64,000 bases of DNA, from NCBI GenBank assembly GCA_011525785.1, contig WYBT01000005.1, positions 1 through 64,000 of the forward strand, written 5' to 3'. The DNA is from Planctomycetaceae bacterium (lineage in GTDB: Bacteria > Planctomycetota > UBA1135 > GCA-002686595). The notes beneath the pieces are model-generated. The model searched no databases. It was not told the DNA's origin and worked only from the letters and a program-made list of their open reading frames with translations. A program made the position numbers and the translations under genes. Shown here one piece after another: positions 8,535 to 16,756 of the stretch (the stretch's first letter is position 1; each line of letters opens with the position of its first letter).

Positions 8535-8788
8535 GATTTTGAGCTTGGCGAGGAAGGGCGCGCCCCGCAGTCCTTGAGACTAGCGCCCCGGAGCGGGTCA
8601 GGCGAAGCGCGGCTTGAACGGGACGTCGCGGGCGCGACGACGCGCAAAAGTGGAGCGGGCGCGCGGAAAGCCCGCTGGCGTTGCGCGTCAAGGAGCGGTG
8701 AATTCTCGCCGTTTCGAGCGCGCCAAGGGCCGCCGCCGCGGAGCGCCGCGATCCCGCCCGCCGGCCCCGCGGCGTAGCATCCGCTCAG
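8535..8788 (+). promoter_or_regulatory. Divergent intergenic region
   Basis: This stretch separates the divergently transcribed OlsB-like gene and a sulfatase-fold gene. On the plus strand TAGCAT (8775-8780) lies only 8 bases before the ATG at 8789. On the minus strand TAGTCT (8577-8582) lies 42 bases before the TTG at 8534. I see no clear -35 for either. Confidence 0.4.
8775..8780 (+). promoter_or_regulatory. Putative -10 element, near-leaderless start
   Basis: TAGCAT sits 8 bases before ATG 8789, which would place the transcript start at or next to the start codon. No Shine-Dalgarno sequence lies between them, and no -35 is recognisable. Confidence 0.4.
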
Positions 8789-10387
8789 ATGACTGCGCCC
8801 CAGACCCTCGACGAGCGTCCCCACCGGGCGCGCGTGGCCCGCCTTGTCGCGCTCTTCGCAGCCCTCGCCTGCGCCTGTTCGCCGCGCGCGCAACGCCCGC
8901 CGAACCTCGTGATCGTGGTGCTCGACACGCTGCGCCCCGATCACTTGGGCTGCTACGGCTACGAGCGCGACACCAGCCCCAACCTCGACCGCTGGGCCGC
9001 GCAATCGGTGCTGTTCGAGAACGCGCAGAGCGCTGCGCCGTGGACCGCGCCGAGCCTGATTTCGCTGATGACTTCGCTGTACCCCAGCGTGCACGGCGTC
9101 GCGTCGTTCTGGGAGCCGGGCCAGATGAACGAGCGCGTCACGACGCTGGCCGAGGTCTTGAGCGAGCGCGGCTACTGGACCGCGGCCTTCACCGACGGCG
9201 GGTACGCCAAGGCGCAGTTCGGCCTCGGTCAGGGCTTTCGGACGTATCCGCTCAACAAGGGTGACCTGCCCGGCGAGCACGCCTCCAACCTCGAGGAGCC
9301 CAGCCGCCTGCGACCCAACGTCGAGCGCACGCTGCGCTGGCTCGACGAAGCGCAGGACCAGCCCTTCTTCCTGTTCTTCCACACCTACGAGATCCACGGG
9401 CCCTACCAGCCTCCCGCGGAGTACGTTCAGCGCTTCCGGCCGCAGTGGGACCCCGCCGCGGAGCACGCGCAGCTCGAGCGCGTGCGGCGCGAGTGGAGCG
9501 AGTCGAAGTCGATCGACGCGGCCGGGCTGCGGCTCTTGCTCGCCCACCGCGAACACTGTGCAGCGGCGCGCGACCTCGACCTCGAGGGGCTGGGGCAGAA
9601 GATGAAGGAGCTGGGCGTCGGCGCCGTCGAGCCCGAGCGCATGCAGTTCTGGCGCGACCTTTACGACGCCGAGATCCGCCACACGGACTTCGAGTTGGCG
9701 CGCTTGCTCGAGCGGCTCGACTCGCCCGAGCTGCGCGACAACACCGTGGTGGTGTTCGTGAGCGATCACGGCGAGGGTTTCGGCGAGCACGGCAACGTCG
9801 GGCACGGCAGCGTGCTGCACGAAGAGAACCTGCGCGTGTTGTTGATGCTGCGTGCGCCCGGAGTTTCGCCGGCGCGCGTGAAGGAGCTGGTGCGGACGAT
9901 CGACGTCATGCCGACGGCGCTCGACTTGCTCGGAGCGCGCGACACGAAGCTGGCGCTGCAAGGCCGCAGCCTCGCGCCGCTGTTCAACGGCCAATCGCTG
10001 CCGAACGAGCCTTCGTTCAGCCATGCGCTCAGCCAGGTCGGCCGCGAGTCGCGGCTGTGGTCGGTGCGCGACGGCGCGTGGCGGCTGGTGTGGGACAACG
10101 AACTCGGCGCCGGACGGCTCTACAACCTCGAGCGCGACCCGCAGGAGCTGCGCGACATCGCCGCGGAGGAGCCGCAGGTCGCCGAGCGATTGCTCGGGCT
10201 GATGCGCGCACAGTGCGAGGTCGACGCGCGCTTCTTCGACCGCGCCTCGGGCCCGATCCGCGCCGAGTACGAGTTCGACTCCGGCACGCTCGACGAGCTG
10301 GCGGAGCTGGGCTACGTGCACGGCGACGAGGGCGCGATACAGATCGTCCCGCGCGGCCTCGAGCGGCCGCGCTACTGCGGACAGTGA
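8789..10387 (+). CDS. Sulfatase-fold exported protein with Thr at the nucleophile position
   Basis: A 532-residue alkaline-phosphatase-superfamily protein. Residues 17-30 are a hydrophobic signal ending in Cys-Ala-Cys, so it may be a lipoprotein, although the lipobox is imperfect. VLDTLRPDH (44-52) and VSDHGEGFGEHG supply metal ligands. Where sulfatases have CxPxR this protein has T86-A-P-S-L90: the Cys/Ser that becomes formylglycine is Thr and the Arg at +4 is missing. Thr nucleophiles are established in phosphoglycerol and phosphoethanolamine transferases of the same superfamily, so phospho-transfer or phosphodiester cleavage is more likely than sulfate hydrolysis. The ATG at 8789 follows a TAGCAT hexamer by only 8 bases. 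It ends 55 bases before a convergent gene. Confidence 0.82.
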   Translation: MTAPQTLDERPHRARVARLVALFAALACACSPRAQRPPNLVIVVLDTLRPDHLGCYGYERDTSPNLDRWAAQSVLFENAQSAAPWTAPSLISLMTSLYPSVHGVASFWEPGQMNERVTTLAEVLSERGYWTAAFTDGGYAKAQFGLGQGFRTYPLNKGDLPGEHASNLEEPSRLRPNVERTLRWLDEAQDQPFFLFFHTYEIHGPYQPPAEYVQRFRPQWDPAAEHAQLERVRREWSESKSIDAAGLRLLLAHREHCAAARDLDLEGLGQKMKELGVGAVEPERMQFWRDLYDAEIRHTDFELARLLERLDSPELRDNTVVVFVSDHGEGFGEHGNVGHGSVLHEENLRVLLMLRAPGVSPARVKELVRTIDVMPTALDLLGARDTKLALQGRSLAPLFNGQSLPNEPSFSHALSQVGRESRLWSVRDGAWRLVWDNELGAGRLYNLERDPQELRDIAAEEPQVAERLLGLMRAQCEVDARFFDRASGPIRAEYEFDSGTLDELAELGYVHGDEGAIQIVPRGLERPRYCGQ

Positions 10388-10442
10388 GTGCGCCAGCGCC
10401 GCCGCGCGGCCTGCCTCGCACCGAACGTCGCTGTGACGCGGC

Positions 10443-11792
10443 TCAGCGGCGCAGTTCGAGCGCCGCGTCGAACGTCCCGCGCCAGTCGCACTTGTCGAGC
10501 GCGAACTCGACGCTCTGGGCGAAGTCGCGCGCGAGCACGCCCTTGTGCTTCGTCGCGCCGTTCCACACCACTTCGACCGGCTGCGAGAGGTCGAGCAGCT
10601 CGCGCGAGAGGCACAGTGTGAGTTCCTTCACGCCTTCGCTCGTGATCCGCACGCTCTGGCCGTCGATCTGCGCCGAGAGCTTCGCCGTCGGCTTGCCGCG
10701 CGCAGTCCCCGGGCCTTCCTTTTCGAGCGCATCGACGCGCACCCAGTAGCTCCACGGCTGCCGCAGCGTCTGCAGATGGCGCGTGAGCTGTTTGGGATAA
10801 GCGTTGCGCGGCTTCTCGGCGAGCCACGCGAGTCCTTCGCCCAGGTGCTGCCAGGTGCTGTAGTCGTGCTTGCCGCCCGCGATCTCCCTGTAGAGCACGC
10901 GCACGCCCGCATCGCTGAGCGCCTTGCACGTCGCACGCGGCTGCGCGACCGGACAGGTGCTGTCCTGATCGCCGTGCGCGACCCACACCGAGAGGTTCGC
11001 GAAGTTCGGCAGGTAGTCGCCGGTGCTCCAAGTGACCGCGCCCATCGGCGCAATGCCCGCGAAGCGATCGGGGCGTGTCAATCCGAGCTGCCACGACCAG
11101 AAACCCGTCTGCGAGATGCCGCTGACCCACACGCGGTCGAGGTCGATCGCAAAGCGCGAGGCGAGGTCCTTGAACAGCGCGTCGAACACCGCGCTCACCT
11201 CGTCCTCCGGCCGCGCGCCCTTCACGCCGTCCGCGCCGATCTGCTCGATGATCTCGCTGCGCACGACGAGCGCGTTCTCGAGCCCGCCCGCCTCCGCGCG
11301 ATGTCGAAAGTAGCCGAGGAAATCCGCCTTGCCGCGCTGATCTTGCTTGGCGCCGGATCCGTGTCCGGGGTCGAGCAGCACGGGCGCGGGCTTGTCCGAG
11401 TCGTAGCCCGCCGGCACGTCGACGGCGTAGCGGTAGCTGTCCTTGTCGACGGTGAACGTGAAGCCCGTCATCACCGTGCCGAACTCCTCGAAGGGCTCGG
11501 CGTTCTTGCCCTTGCCGCGCGGCTTGGGCGCGCCCTTGGGGAGCGAAGGGCCCGCGCGCAAGGCCTCGATCAGCGAGTCGTGCTCGTGCTTGGCGCTCCA
11601 GCTCTTCGCGGACGCGCGCAATTGCTTGAGCGCCTTCTCGTCGCCGGCCAGCGCATCGGCGAGCAGCTCGCGCAGCTTGCTCGCTTCGGCCTTGGGAAGC
11701 TTGGGCAGTGGCGACTGCGCGTGGGCCGAGCCGCACAGCAGCGCGGCGAGCAGTCCCAGACGGGTGCAAGCCTGCGCGAACTCACTTCGCAT
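10443..11792 (-). CDS. Secreted alpha/beta hydrolase (esterase/depolymerase-like)
   Basis: A 449-residue exported protein with a signal peptide ending at AHAQ (about residue 26), a charged helical region, then an alpha/beta-hydrolase core from about 105. The oxyanion-type HGSG is at 144-147 and the nucleophile elbow is GISQTG, with Ser227 in a G-x-S-x-T variant of the usual G-x-S-x-G. VAHGDQDSTCPV supplies the likely Asp, and a GGKHDYSTW segment the likely His. The core resembles polyhydroxybutyrate-depolymerase and feruloyl-esterase-like proteins. The C-terminal 110 residues look like a small beta domain. The start overlaps the end of the permease-prefix gene by 11 bases, so it is the third gene of the padR operon. 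The natural ester substrate is unknown. Confidence 0.8.
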   Translation of the reverse strand: MRSEFAQACTRLGLLAALLCGSAHAQSPLPKLPKAEASKLRELLADALAGDEKALKQLRASAKSWSAKHEHDSLIEALRAGPSLPKGAPKPRGKGKNAEPFEEFGTVMTGFTFTVDKDSYRYAVDVPAGYDSDKPAPVLLDPGHGSGAKQDQRGKADFLGYFRHRAEAGGLENALVVRSEIIEQIGADGVKGARPEDEVSAVFDALFKDLASRFAIDLDRVWVSGISQTGFWSWQLGLTRPDRFAGIAPMGAVTWSTGDYLPNFANLSVWVAHGDQDSTCPVAQPRATCKALSDAGVRVLYREIAGGKHDYSTWQHLGEGLAWLAEKPRNAYPKQLTRHLQTLRQPWSYWVRVDALEKEGPGTARGKPTAKLSAQIDGQSVRITSEGVKELTLCLSRELLDLSQPVEVVWNGATKHKGVLARDFAQSVEFALDKCDWRGTFDAALELRR

Positions 11793-12855
11793 CGCCCTCT
11801 CCCGACTCAGGCGCCGGCGCCTCGACCAGCCAGGCGCGGAACGGCCGCAGGTCGAAGTCGGAGTGCAGGTTGTTGAGCTCCAACTGGAAGAGCAGCTCCT
11901 CGAAACCCGCGGCCTTCAGCGTGCTCGCGACGTCGACGCCCGCCTTGCGCGCCGCTTGGAAGTTGATGGGCTCGAGCGTGCTCAGCTCCGCGCGGAGTTC
12001 CGGGAGCTTCAAGGTCTTCAAGCGCGCGACCAACTCGCGCAGCCCGGCGGTGAAGGTGTCGCTCAGCGCCCGCGAGCGCGAAGCCTCGAGCCAAGCGTCA
12101 TAGCGCGGATCGCGATCGGCGAAAGCTGTGAAGGCGTACTCGCGCAGGTATCCGCGCGCGCGCTCGCGCACGCCGAAGTCGGGGTCGCGCCAAGCGAGGT
12201 CGAGCACGTCGATGGCGCGCGGATGACCGCCATGGAACACGAACGGCTTGAGCACTTGCTTGCGCGACTCGACTTCGAGCAGCGGAAAGACCTCGCGCAT
12301 CACGCTGAGGGCCTGGTCGGGCTCGAGCGCGGCGACCAATTCCTGCGCCACGGCCCAGCCCAGGCGCCAGTTGTCGGGCTCGACGCGGAAGCGCGCCAGC
12401 CACAGCGCGGGATCGTCGCCGGTGGCCGCCGCAGACGCGCGCTCGAGCGCCTCTCTCGCGCGCTGAGTCGCGTCGCGCTCGGCTGCCAGCGCCTGCAACA
12501 GATCGGCCTGGGCCCGCATGGCCGCGTCGCGCGCCGCATCGGCCGCGCGCTGCGCCCGCACGATGAGCAGCGTCGACACCGCCAACAAGACGACTCCACC
12601 CGTCACCACGTACTTGATCATCTGCGCAGCTCCGTGCTCTCGAACCTCCACACACCGCGCGGCGATCGCTTCTACGTCGCCGAAGCGCGCGAGCGCCGCA
12701 GCGCGCGCCGCCTCGAGCGTCAGTCCATTGCGAACGCCTTCGTCCGTCGCTTCCTCGAGGTGAAAGCGCAGCTCCGCCTTCACCTCGTCTTCGATCTTGC
12801 GCCGCGGCCGCCAGTCGGGACCGCGCTCGCGCAGCCAACTGAGGATGGAGGCCAT
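11782..12855 (-). CDS. Permease-prefix-domain membrane protein
   Basis: A 357-residue protein. Residues 1-75 match the permease prefix domain, a helical module typically encoded next to PadR regulators; its core is EDEVKAELRFHLEEATDEGVRNG followed by an AARAAALARFGD segment. One membrane helix follows (about 81-98, GGVVLLAVSTLLIV), then an Ala-rich coiled-coil stretch and a mainly helical C-terminal half. The usual FtsX/MacB permease that follows the prefix is absent and is replaced by this helical region. The start is ATG 12855, sharing its A with the padR stop (TGATG). It probably forms a PadR-controlled envelope module with the downstream hydrolase, but its own function is unknown. Confidence 0.75.
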   Translation of the reverse strand: MASILSWLRERGPDWRPRRKIEDEVKAELRFHLEEATDEGVRNGLTLEAARAAALARFGDVEAIAARCVEVREHGAAQMIKYVVTGGVVLLAVSTLLIVRAQRAADAARDAAMRAQADLLQALAAERDATQRAREALERASAAATGDDPALWLARFRVEPDNWRLGWAVAQELVAALEPDQALSVMREVFPLLEVESRKQVLKPFVFHGGHPRAIDVLDLAWRDPDFGVRERARGYLREYAFTAFADRDPRYDAWLEASRSRALSDTFTAGLRELVARLKTLKLPELRAELSTLEPINFQAARKAGVDVASTLKAAGFEELLFQLELNNLHSDFDLRPFRAWLVEAPAPESGEGDAK

Positions 12856-13199
12856 CACGCGCTCTCCGGCGCGAGCACGCCTTCGATCGCGACCGACATC
12901 CTGCGCCAGTTGCTCGCCAGCGCTGTCAGTTCGCGACGTCCCGCGCTCGTGAGCGAGTAGAACTTCGCGCGGCGGTTGGACTCGGACGCGCCCCACTCGG
13001 CGTCGATCAACCCGCGCCGCTCCATGCGGTGCAGCGCGGGATAGAGCGAACCCTCCTCGACCACCAGCGCGTCCGCCGAGCGGCGCTGGATCTCGCGCAC
13101 GATCGAGTAGCCGTGGTGCGGACCGCTGGCGAGCACTTTGAGCACGAGCAACTCGAGCGTGCCGGGCAGGAGCTCCTGCTTCTCTTGGGGCTTGGGCAT
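12855..13199 (-). CDS. PadR-family transcriptional regulator
   Basis: A 114-residue winged-helix repressor of the short PadR type found with permease-prefix genes. Visible signatures are LLPGTLELLVLKVL (the first helix), GPHHGYSI, EEGSLYPALHRMERRGLI (the recognition helix and wing) and a C-terminal dimerisation helix. It heads a three-gene operon with the permease-prefix protein and the secreted hydrolase. Two palindromes overlapping a good promoter lie about 60-115 bases upstream, so autorepression is the likely mode of control. The inducing signal is unknown. Confidence 0.93.
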   Translation of the reverse strand: MPKPQEKQELLPGTLELLVLKVLASGPHHGYSIVREIQRRSADALVVEEGSLYPALHRMERRGLIDAEWGASESNRRAKFYSLTSAGRRELTALASNWRRMSVAIEGVLAPESA

Positions 13200-13260
13200 G
13201 TTCGTCGTCTCCGCCGTCGCGCGGCGCGCGTCACTGCCAGCAGACCTCGGCCGCTACGCG

Positions 13261-13313
13261 CCCCTAGACGTTCTAGGGGAAGGCTATGCACGCTCCCCTA
13301 GTCCGTCAAGGGG
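13261..13313 (-). promoter_or_regulatory. padR promoter with two overlapping palindromic operators
   Basis: On the minus strand a -35 TTGACG (13309-13304) and a -10 TAGCCT (13286-13281) are separated by 17 bases. A perfect inverted repeat CCCCTAGA-CGT-TCTAGGGG occupies 13261-13279, at the expected transcript start. A second, imperfect copy with the same CCCCT...AGGGG ends occupies 13295-13313 and covers the -35. The two copies are 34 bases apart, close to three helical turns, which fits two PadR dimers on one face of the DNA and autorepression. Confidence 0.65.
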
Positions 13314-13331
13314 TCGCGGCCGCGCGCCGCG

Positions 13332-14990
13332 TCAGGGCGCGTAACGGTGCAGCCGCACCTGGTAGTCGTCGCCCGGCTCGCGCCGCAGACGTTGAGCCTG
13401 ATTCACGCGGAAGTCGTCGAGCAGGCGCACGTCCTTGACCTGCACGACGGCCGTGGAGTGCTGCGAGAGGCGCGCGCCGGCGCCGTCGATCAAGCGCTGC
13501 TCGGCGCCGGTCAAGCGCGGGTAGAAGCCGCACGCGACGAAGGTCTCGCGCGCGTCGCGCTCGAGCCGCTCGAGGACCTCGGGGCCGGCCACGACCTCGC
13601 ACTCCGCGACGCCCGCGCGTCGGAAGTACCAGGCCAGGGCCGGATCGCCGAGCACGAACACTCGCGCGCCAGCGGGCAGCGTGCTCGCAAGTTCGCCGGC
13701 CGCGCGCTCGACGCCGCGCGAGTCGCGCCACGGATCGCTGGGGTCCTCGCGCAGGCGCGCCGCGGCGAAGGTCGCGGCCGCGACGACGAGCGAGAGCAAG
13801 GCTGCACGCGTTCGCGCCGCGGTCGACATCTCCGCGAAGCGCCGCGCGATGCCGTCGAGCGCGCAACCCGCCGCCAGTTGCACGAGCAGCACGACCGGCA
13901 ACAAGAGCCGCGCGTACGGGTGGTAGAAGGGCGTGAGCACGCACCACAGCGCCAGAGCGGCGAACAGCGCCAGCGCGGGCCACTCGAGTGCGCGAGCGCG
14001 GGGCACGAGGAGGATCAGTCCGAGCGCAGCAAGAGCTGCAGACGCGAACGATCCGCCGAGCAAGCAGGCCAGAGCGGCGAGCACTGCAGCGAGCCCAGCC
14101 GCAGCGACGGAGCGCGCCGGCGAGAGCCACAGCGCGCACGCCAGGCTCAGGGGCAACGCTGCGGCGCTGAACGGGCCCTCGAAGAACCGTTGCTGCGCGC
14201 CCTGCCGCGTGAGGTTCTCGAACCAGCCGCCGCGCAACATCGTGCTCTGGTACTGCGCGAGCGCCGCGTAGCCGCCGGGCTGCCGCTCGATGTGCAGCGC
14301 CCACGGCAGATACCCGAGCGCCGCGATCCCCGCGACCGCGCAGCCCATGAGCAGCGGCCGACGCCACGCCGCGGGCGTCCGCAGGCGAGCGACGAAGATC
14401 GGCGCGAAGGCGAGCGCGGAGGCGACGACCGCGAGCCAGCCGTGGTACTTGATGTTCCACGCGACGGCGACGAGCACGCCGGCGGCGAGCGCCTTGCTCC
14501 AGCGCTCCGCGCGCAGCGCTTCGATCAGCGCGAACCACGCGCCCAGGTGCGCGAGCGCGAAGGCCACGTCGGTCAACGCGCTGCGCGAGAGCGCGATGTG
14601 GTACTCGTTCAGCGCGAGCAGCGCGCCCGACGCGAGGCCGGCCGCGGGACCGAACCAGCGTCGCCCGACGAGCGCGAGCAGCGCGACGGTCGCTGCGCCG
14701 AGGAACGCGTTCAGCGTCACGAGCGCGCGGTCGACCGGCAGGCCGCCCAAGCGCGCGAGCAAGCCGCTGGCGCCGAAGTACAACGGCGGCGAGAACTTCT
14801 CCTGGCCCGGATAGAGCTGCGGGAACTGCGTTGGCTCGGCGATCGAAGACGCGCTGAAGGCGTACACGCCCTCGTCGAAGTGATCGACGCCGCAGCGCTC
14901 GAGCGCCCAGACGCGCAGCGCGAACGCGAGACTCACCAGCAGCGCGAGAGCGATGGCGAATCGACGCGAGTTCGCAGCGTGCTCAGCCAT
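13332..14990 (-). CDS. GT39/ArnT-like membrane glycosyltransferase
   Basis: A 552-residue multi-pass protein of the PMT/ArnT-like (GT-C) superfamily. The first helix (about 11-30) is followed by the loop motif HFDEGVYAF with Asp39-Glu40, the acidic pair that GT-C enzymes use for catalysis on polyprenyl-phosphate-linked sugars. About ten further hydrophobic helices follow, and a soluble C-terminal domain begins near residue 430. Such enzymes transfer a sugar from a lipid carrier to a lipid or protein on the outer face of the membrane. The donor and acceptor are unknown. The start overlaps the end of the neighbouring membrane-protein gene by 8 bases, so the two probably work together. Confidence 0.85.
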   Translation of the reverse strand: MAEHAANSRRFAIALALLVSLAFALRVWALERCGVDHFDEGVYAFSASSIAEPTQFPQLYPGQEKFSPPLYFGASGLLARLGGLPVDRALVTLNAFLGAATVALLALVGRRWFGPAAGLASGALLALNEYHIALSRSALTDVAFALAHLGAWFALIEALRAERWSKALAAGVLVAVAWNIKYHGWLAVVASALAFAPIFVARLRTPAAWRRPLLMGCAVAGIAALGYLPWALHIERQPGGYAALAQYQSTMLRGGWFENLTRQGAQQRFFEGPFSAAALPLSLACALWLSPARSVAAAGLAAVLAALACLLGGSFASAALAALGLILLVPRARALEWPALALFAALALWCVLTPFYHPYARLLLPVVLLVQLAAGCALDGIARRFAEMSTAARTRAALLSLVVAAATFAAARLREDPSDPWRDSRGVERAAGELASTLPAGARVFVLGDPALAWYFRRAGVAECEVVAGPEVLERLERDARETFVACGFYPRLTGAEQRLIDGAGARLSQHSTAVVQVKDVRLLDDFRVNQAQRLRREPGDDYQVRLHRYAP

Positions 14991-16593
14991 CGCGCCGCTC
15001 CCGCTCGAACAGCACTCCGCCCTCCGCGCGCGCGAGTTCGCGCCAACCAGCGAGCGCCGCGAAGCGTTCGGGCTGCTCCGCGCGAGGAACGTGCAAGAAG
15101 TCGACGCCCCAGCGCTCGAGCAGTTGCGCCTGCTCCGCGGCGTCCTGCCCGGCGTAGAAGCGCTCCACTTCGGCGCTCTTGCGCTCGAAGTCGACCGTCA
15201 GGAAGAAGTGCGCGTGGTAGCTGATCCCGGGGAACTCCGGCGAGAGCCAGCGGTACTCGCGCGGTTGCGCGAGCAGCACGGAGTTCTCGTCAGCGCGCGC
15301 CGCGAGTGCATCGAGCACGGCGCGGTGCTCTTCCGAGAGGAACACTGCCGGCCGCTTGCGGTCGAAGGCTGAGACGCGCCAGCGGTGCAGCAGATCGCGC
15401 GGCGCAGTGACGCCGAGCAGCACCAGCGCGAGCAGCGCGTGCGACCAACTCAGGCTGGAGCGCCGCGCGAAGTAGATCGCGCCGGCCACGAGGAACAGCG
15501 GAACCTGCGCCGTCGTCGGTCCGCGGTCGGCGTACGGATACAGCGCGCTGGAGAGCGTCATCGCGAGGCACCCACCGCCCCATCCGAGCAGGAACAGCTC
15601 GTCGAGGCCCGCGTTGCGCCAGTACGCGCGCAGTCCGATCGCGAGAAGGGCGAACACCAGCGGATAGGCCAACAAGACGTTGATCCACGACACGTCCGGC
15701 GGTCGCCAGGCCGGCATCGGCAGGCCCGAGCCCTGCTGAATCGCAAACAGGGCGAGCACCGTGACGACGGTCGCTCCCGCCGCGCTGACGCAGGCGACGA
15801 GCCGTCCGCGGTCGAGTTGTCCCTTGCCGCGCAGCAACACCAGCGTCAGCCCGTGGATCAGGAGCAGCAGCGGACCTTCGTAGGGATGCAGCAGCGTCGC
15901 GAGGACCGAGGCGAGCGCTGCGATCGTCTGCCGCGCGGCGCTGGGACGAGTCAGAGCGGCGTGGAAGGCCAGCAGCGCACCAATCGTGAACACCCACGCG
16001 ACGAGGAAGTGGGTGTCGAACAGCACCTTGCACACGTAGTGGCTGCGGTACGACTCCCACACCGGCGCGCTCTCCAGCCGCGCGTTGAGCCACGCGCTCG
16101 CGCGCTCGCCGAACCAGCGCTGCTCTTCGGCCAGCTTGAGGTACGCGCCGAGCCCTCCGCCGCACAACGTGGCGAGGAACACGCTCGCAACGGCGACACG
16201 CGACGAGAGGAAGCGCCGCGCGCACAAGTAGATCAGCAACACCAGCGCCGCCGCGAGCGGGGCGCCCAGGCCTTCGTAGACGAACTCCGGGCGCAGATCG
16301 GCGGCCCGCGCCAGAGCCCCAACCGACCAGTACAGCAGCACCGGAAGGTAGGGCGAATGCCACTCGGTGGTGAAGCGGTTGTCCGCGATCGGTCCGGTGA
16401 TCTCGGTGCGCCGCTCCCACACGCGGTACTGCATGTAGTCGGGCGAGGTCGCCAGATTGCCGGTGAACTCCCAGCCCGGCTCGACGGTCGCTTGCGCGCG
16501 CCACAGCGGCGCGAGATGGACGAGCGCGGCGAGCAACGCCACCAGCCAGACCGCGGCGGGTGGACGCGCGAAGAGCGGACGGTCAGCGAACAC
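14983..16593 (-). CDS. Multi-pass membrane protein, GT-C-like
   Basis: A 536-residue membrane protein with about ten predicted helices and a soluble C-terminal domain (about the last 130 residues). Topology and neighbours resemble GT-C glycosyltransferases, but no convincing Asp-Glu or Asp-Asp pair is seen in the first loop, so the activity is uncertain. I chose the GTG at 16593. The open frame reaches 16809, but its first 70 residues are Arg/Pro-rich and would run across the divergent gene's start. The stop overlaps the downstream GT39-like gene by 8 bases. The region to 16757 separates it from a divergent gene for another membrane protein. Confidence 0.75.
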   Translation of the reverse strand: MFADRPLFARPPAAVWLVALLAALVHLAPLWRAQATVEPGWEFTGNLATSPDYMQYRVWERRTEITGPIADNRFTTEWHSPYLPVLLYWSVGALARAADLRPEFVYEGLGAPLAAALVLLIYLCARRFLSSRVAVASVFLATLCGGGLGAYLKLAEEQRWFGERASAWLNARLESAPVWESYRSHYVCKVLFDTHFLVAWVFTIGALLAFHAALTRPSAARQTIAALASVLATLLHPYEGPLLLLIHGLTLVLLRGKGQLDRGRLVACVSAAGATVVTVLALFAIQQGSGLPMPAWRPPDVSWINVLLAYPLVFALLAIGLRAYWRNAGLDELFLLGWGGGCLAMTLSSALYPYADRGPTTAQVPLFLVAGAIYFARRSSLSWSHALLALVLLGVTAPRDLLHRWRVSAFDRKRPAVFLSEEHRAVLDALAARADENSVLLAQPREYRWLSPEFPGISYHAHFFLTVDFERKSAEVERFYAGQDAAEQAQLLERWGVDFLHVPRAEQPERFAALAGWRELARAEGGVLFERERRDG

Positions 16594-16756
16594 TTTTCCG
16601 GGGGACGGCGGTTTCGGGGGGGGCGGCGCGAGAGAGCACCGCGGCGCGCTCAGGGCGCGCCGTACACTCGGGTCGCGTCGAGTTCGACGCGCGCCGCGCC
16701 GGACGCTCCGTGCGATTGACCCCACGCTACCATCGCCCTCCCCAGCGCCCGCGTTC

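Noticed and set aside
8789..10387. Calling this protein an active sulfatase
   Set aside because: The activation site has no Cys or Ser and lacks the Arg, so formylglycine cannot form there.
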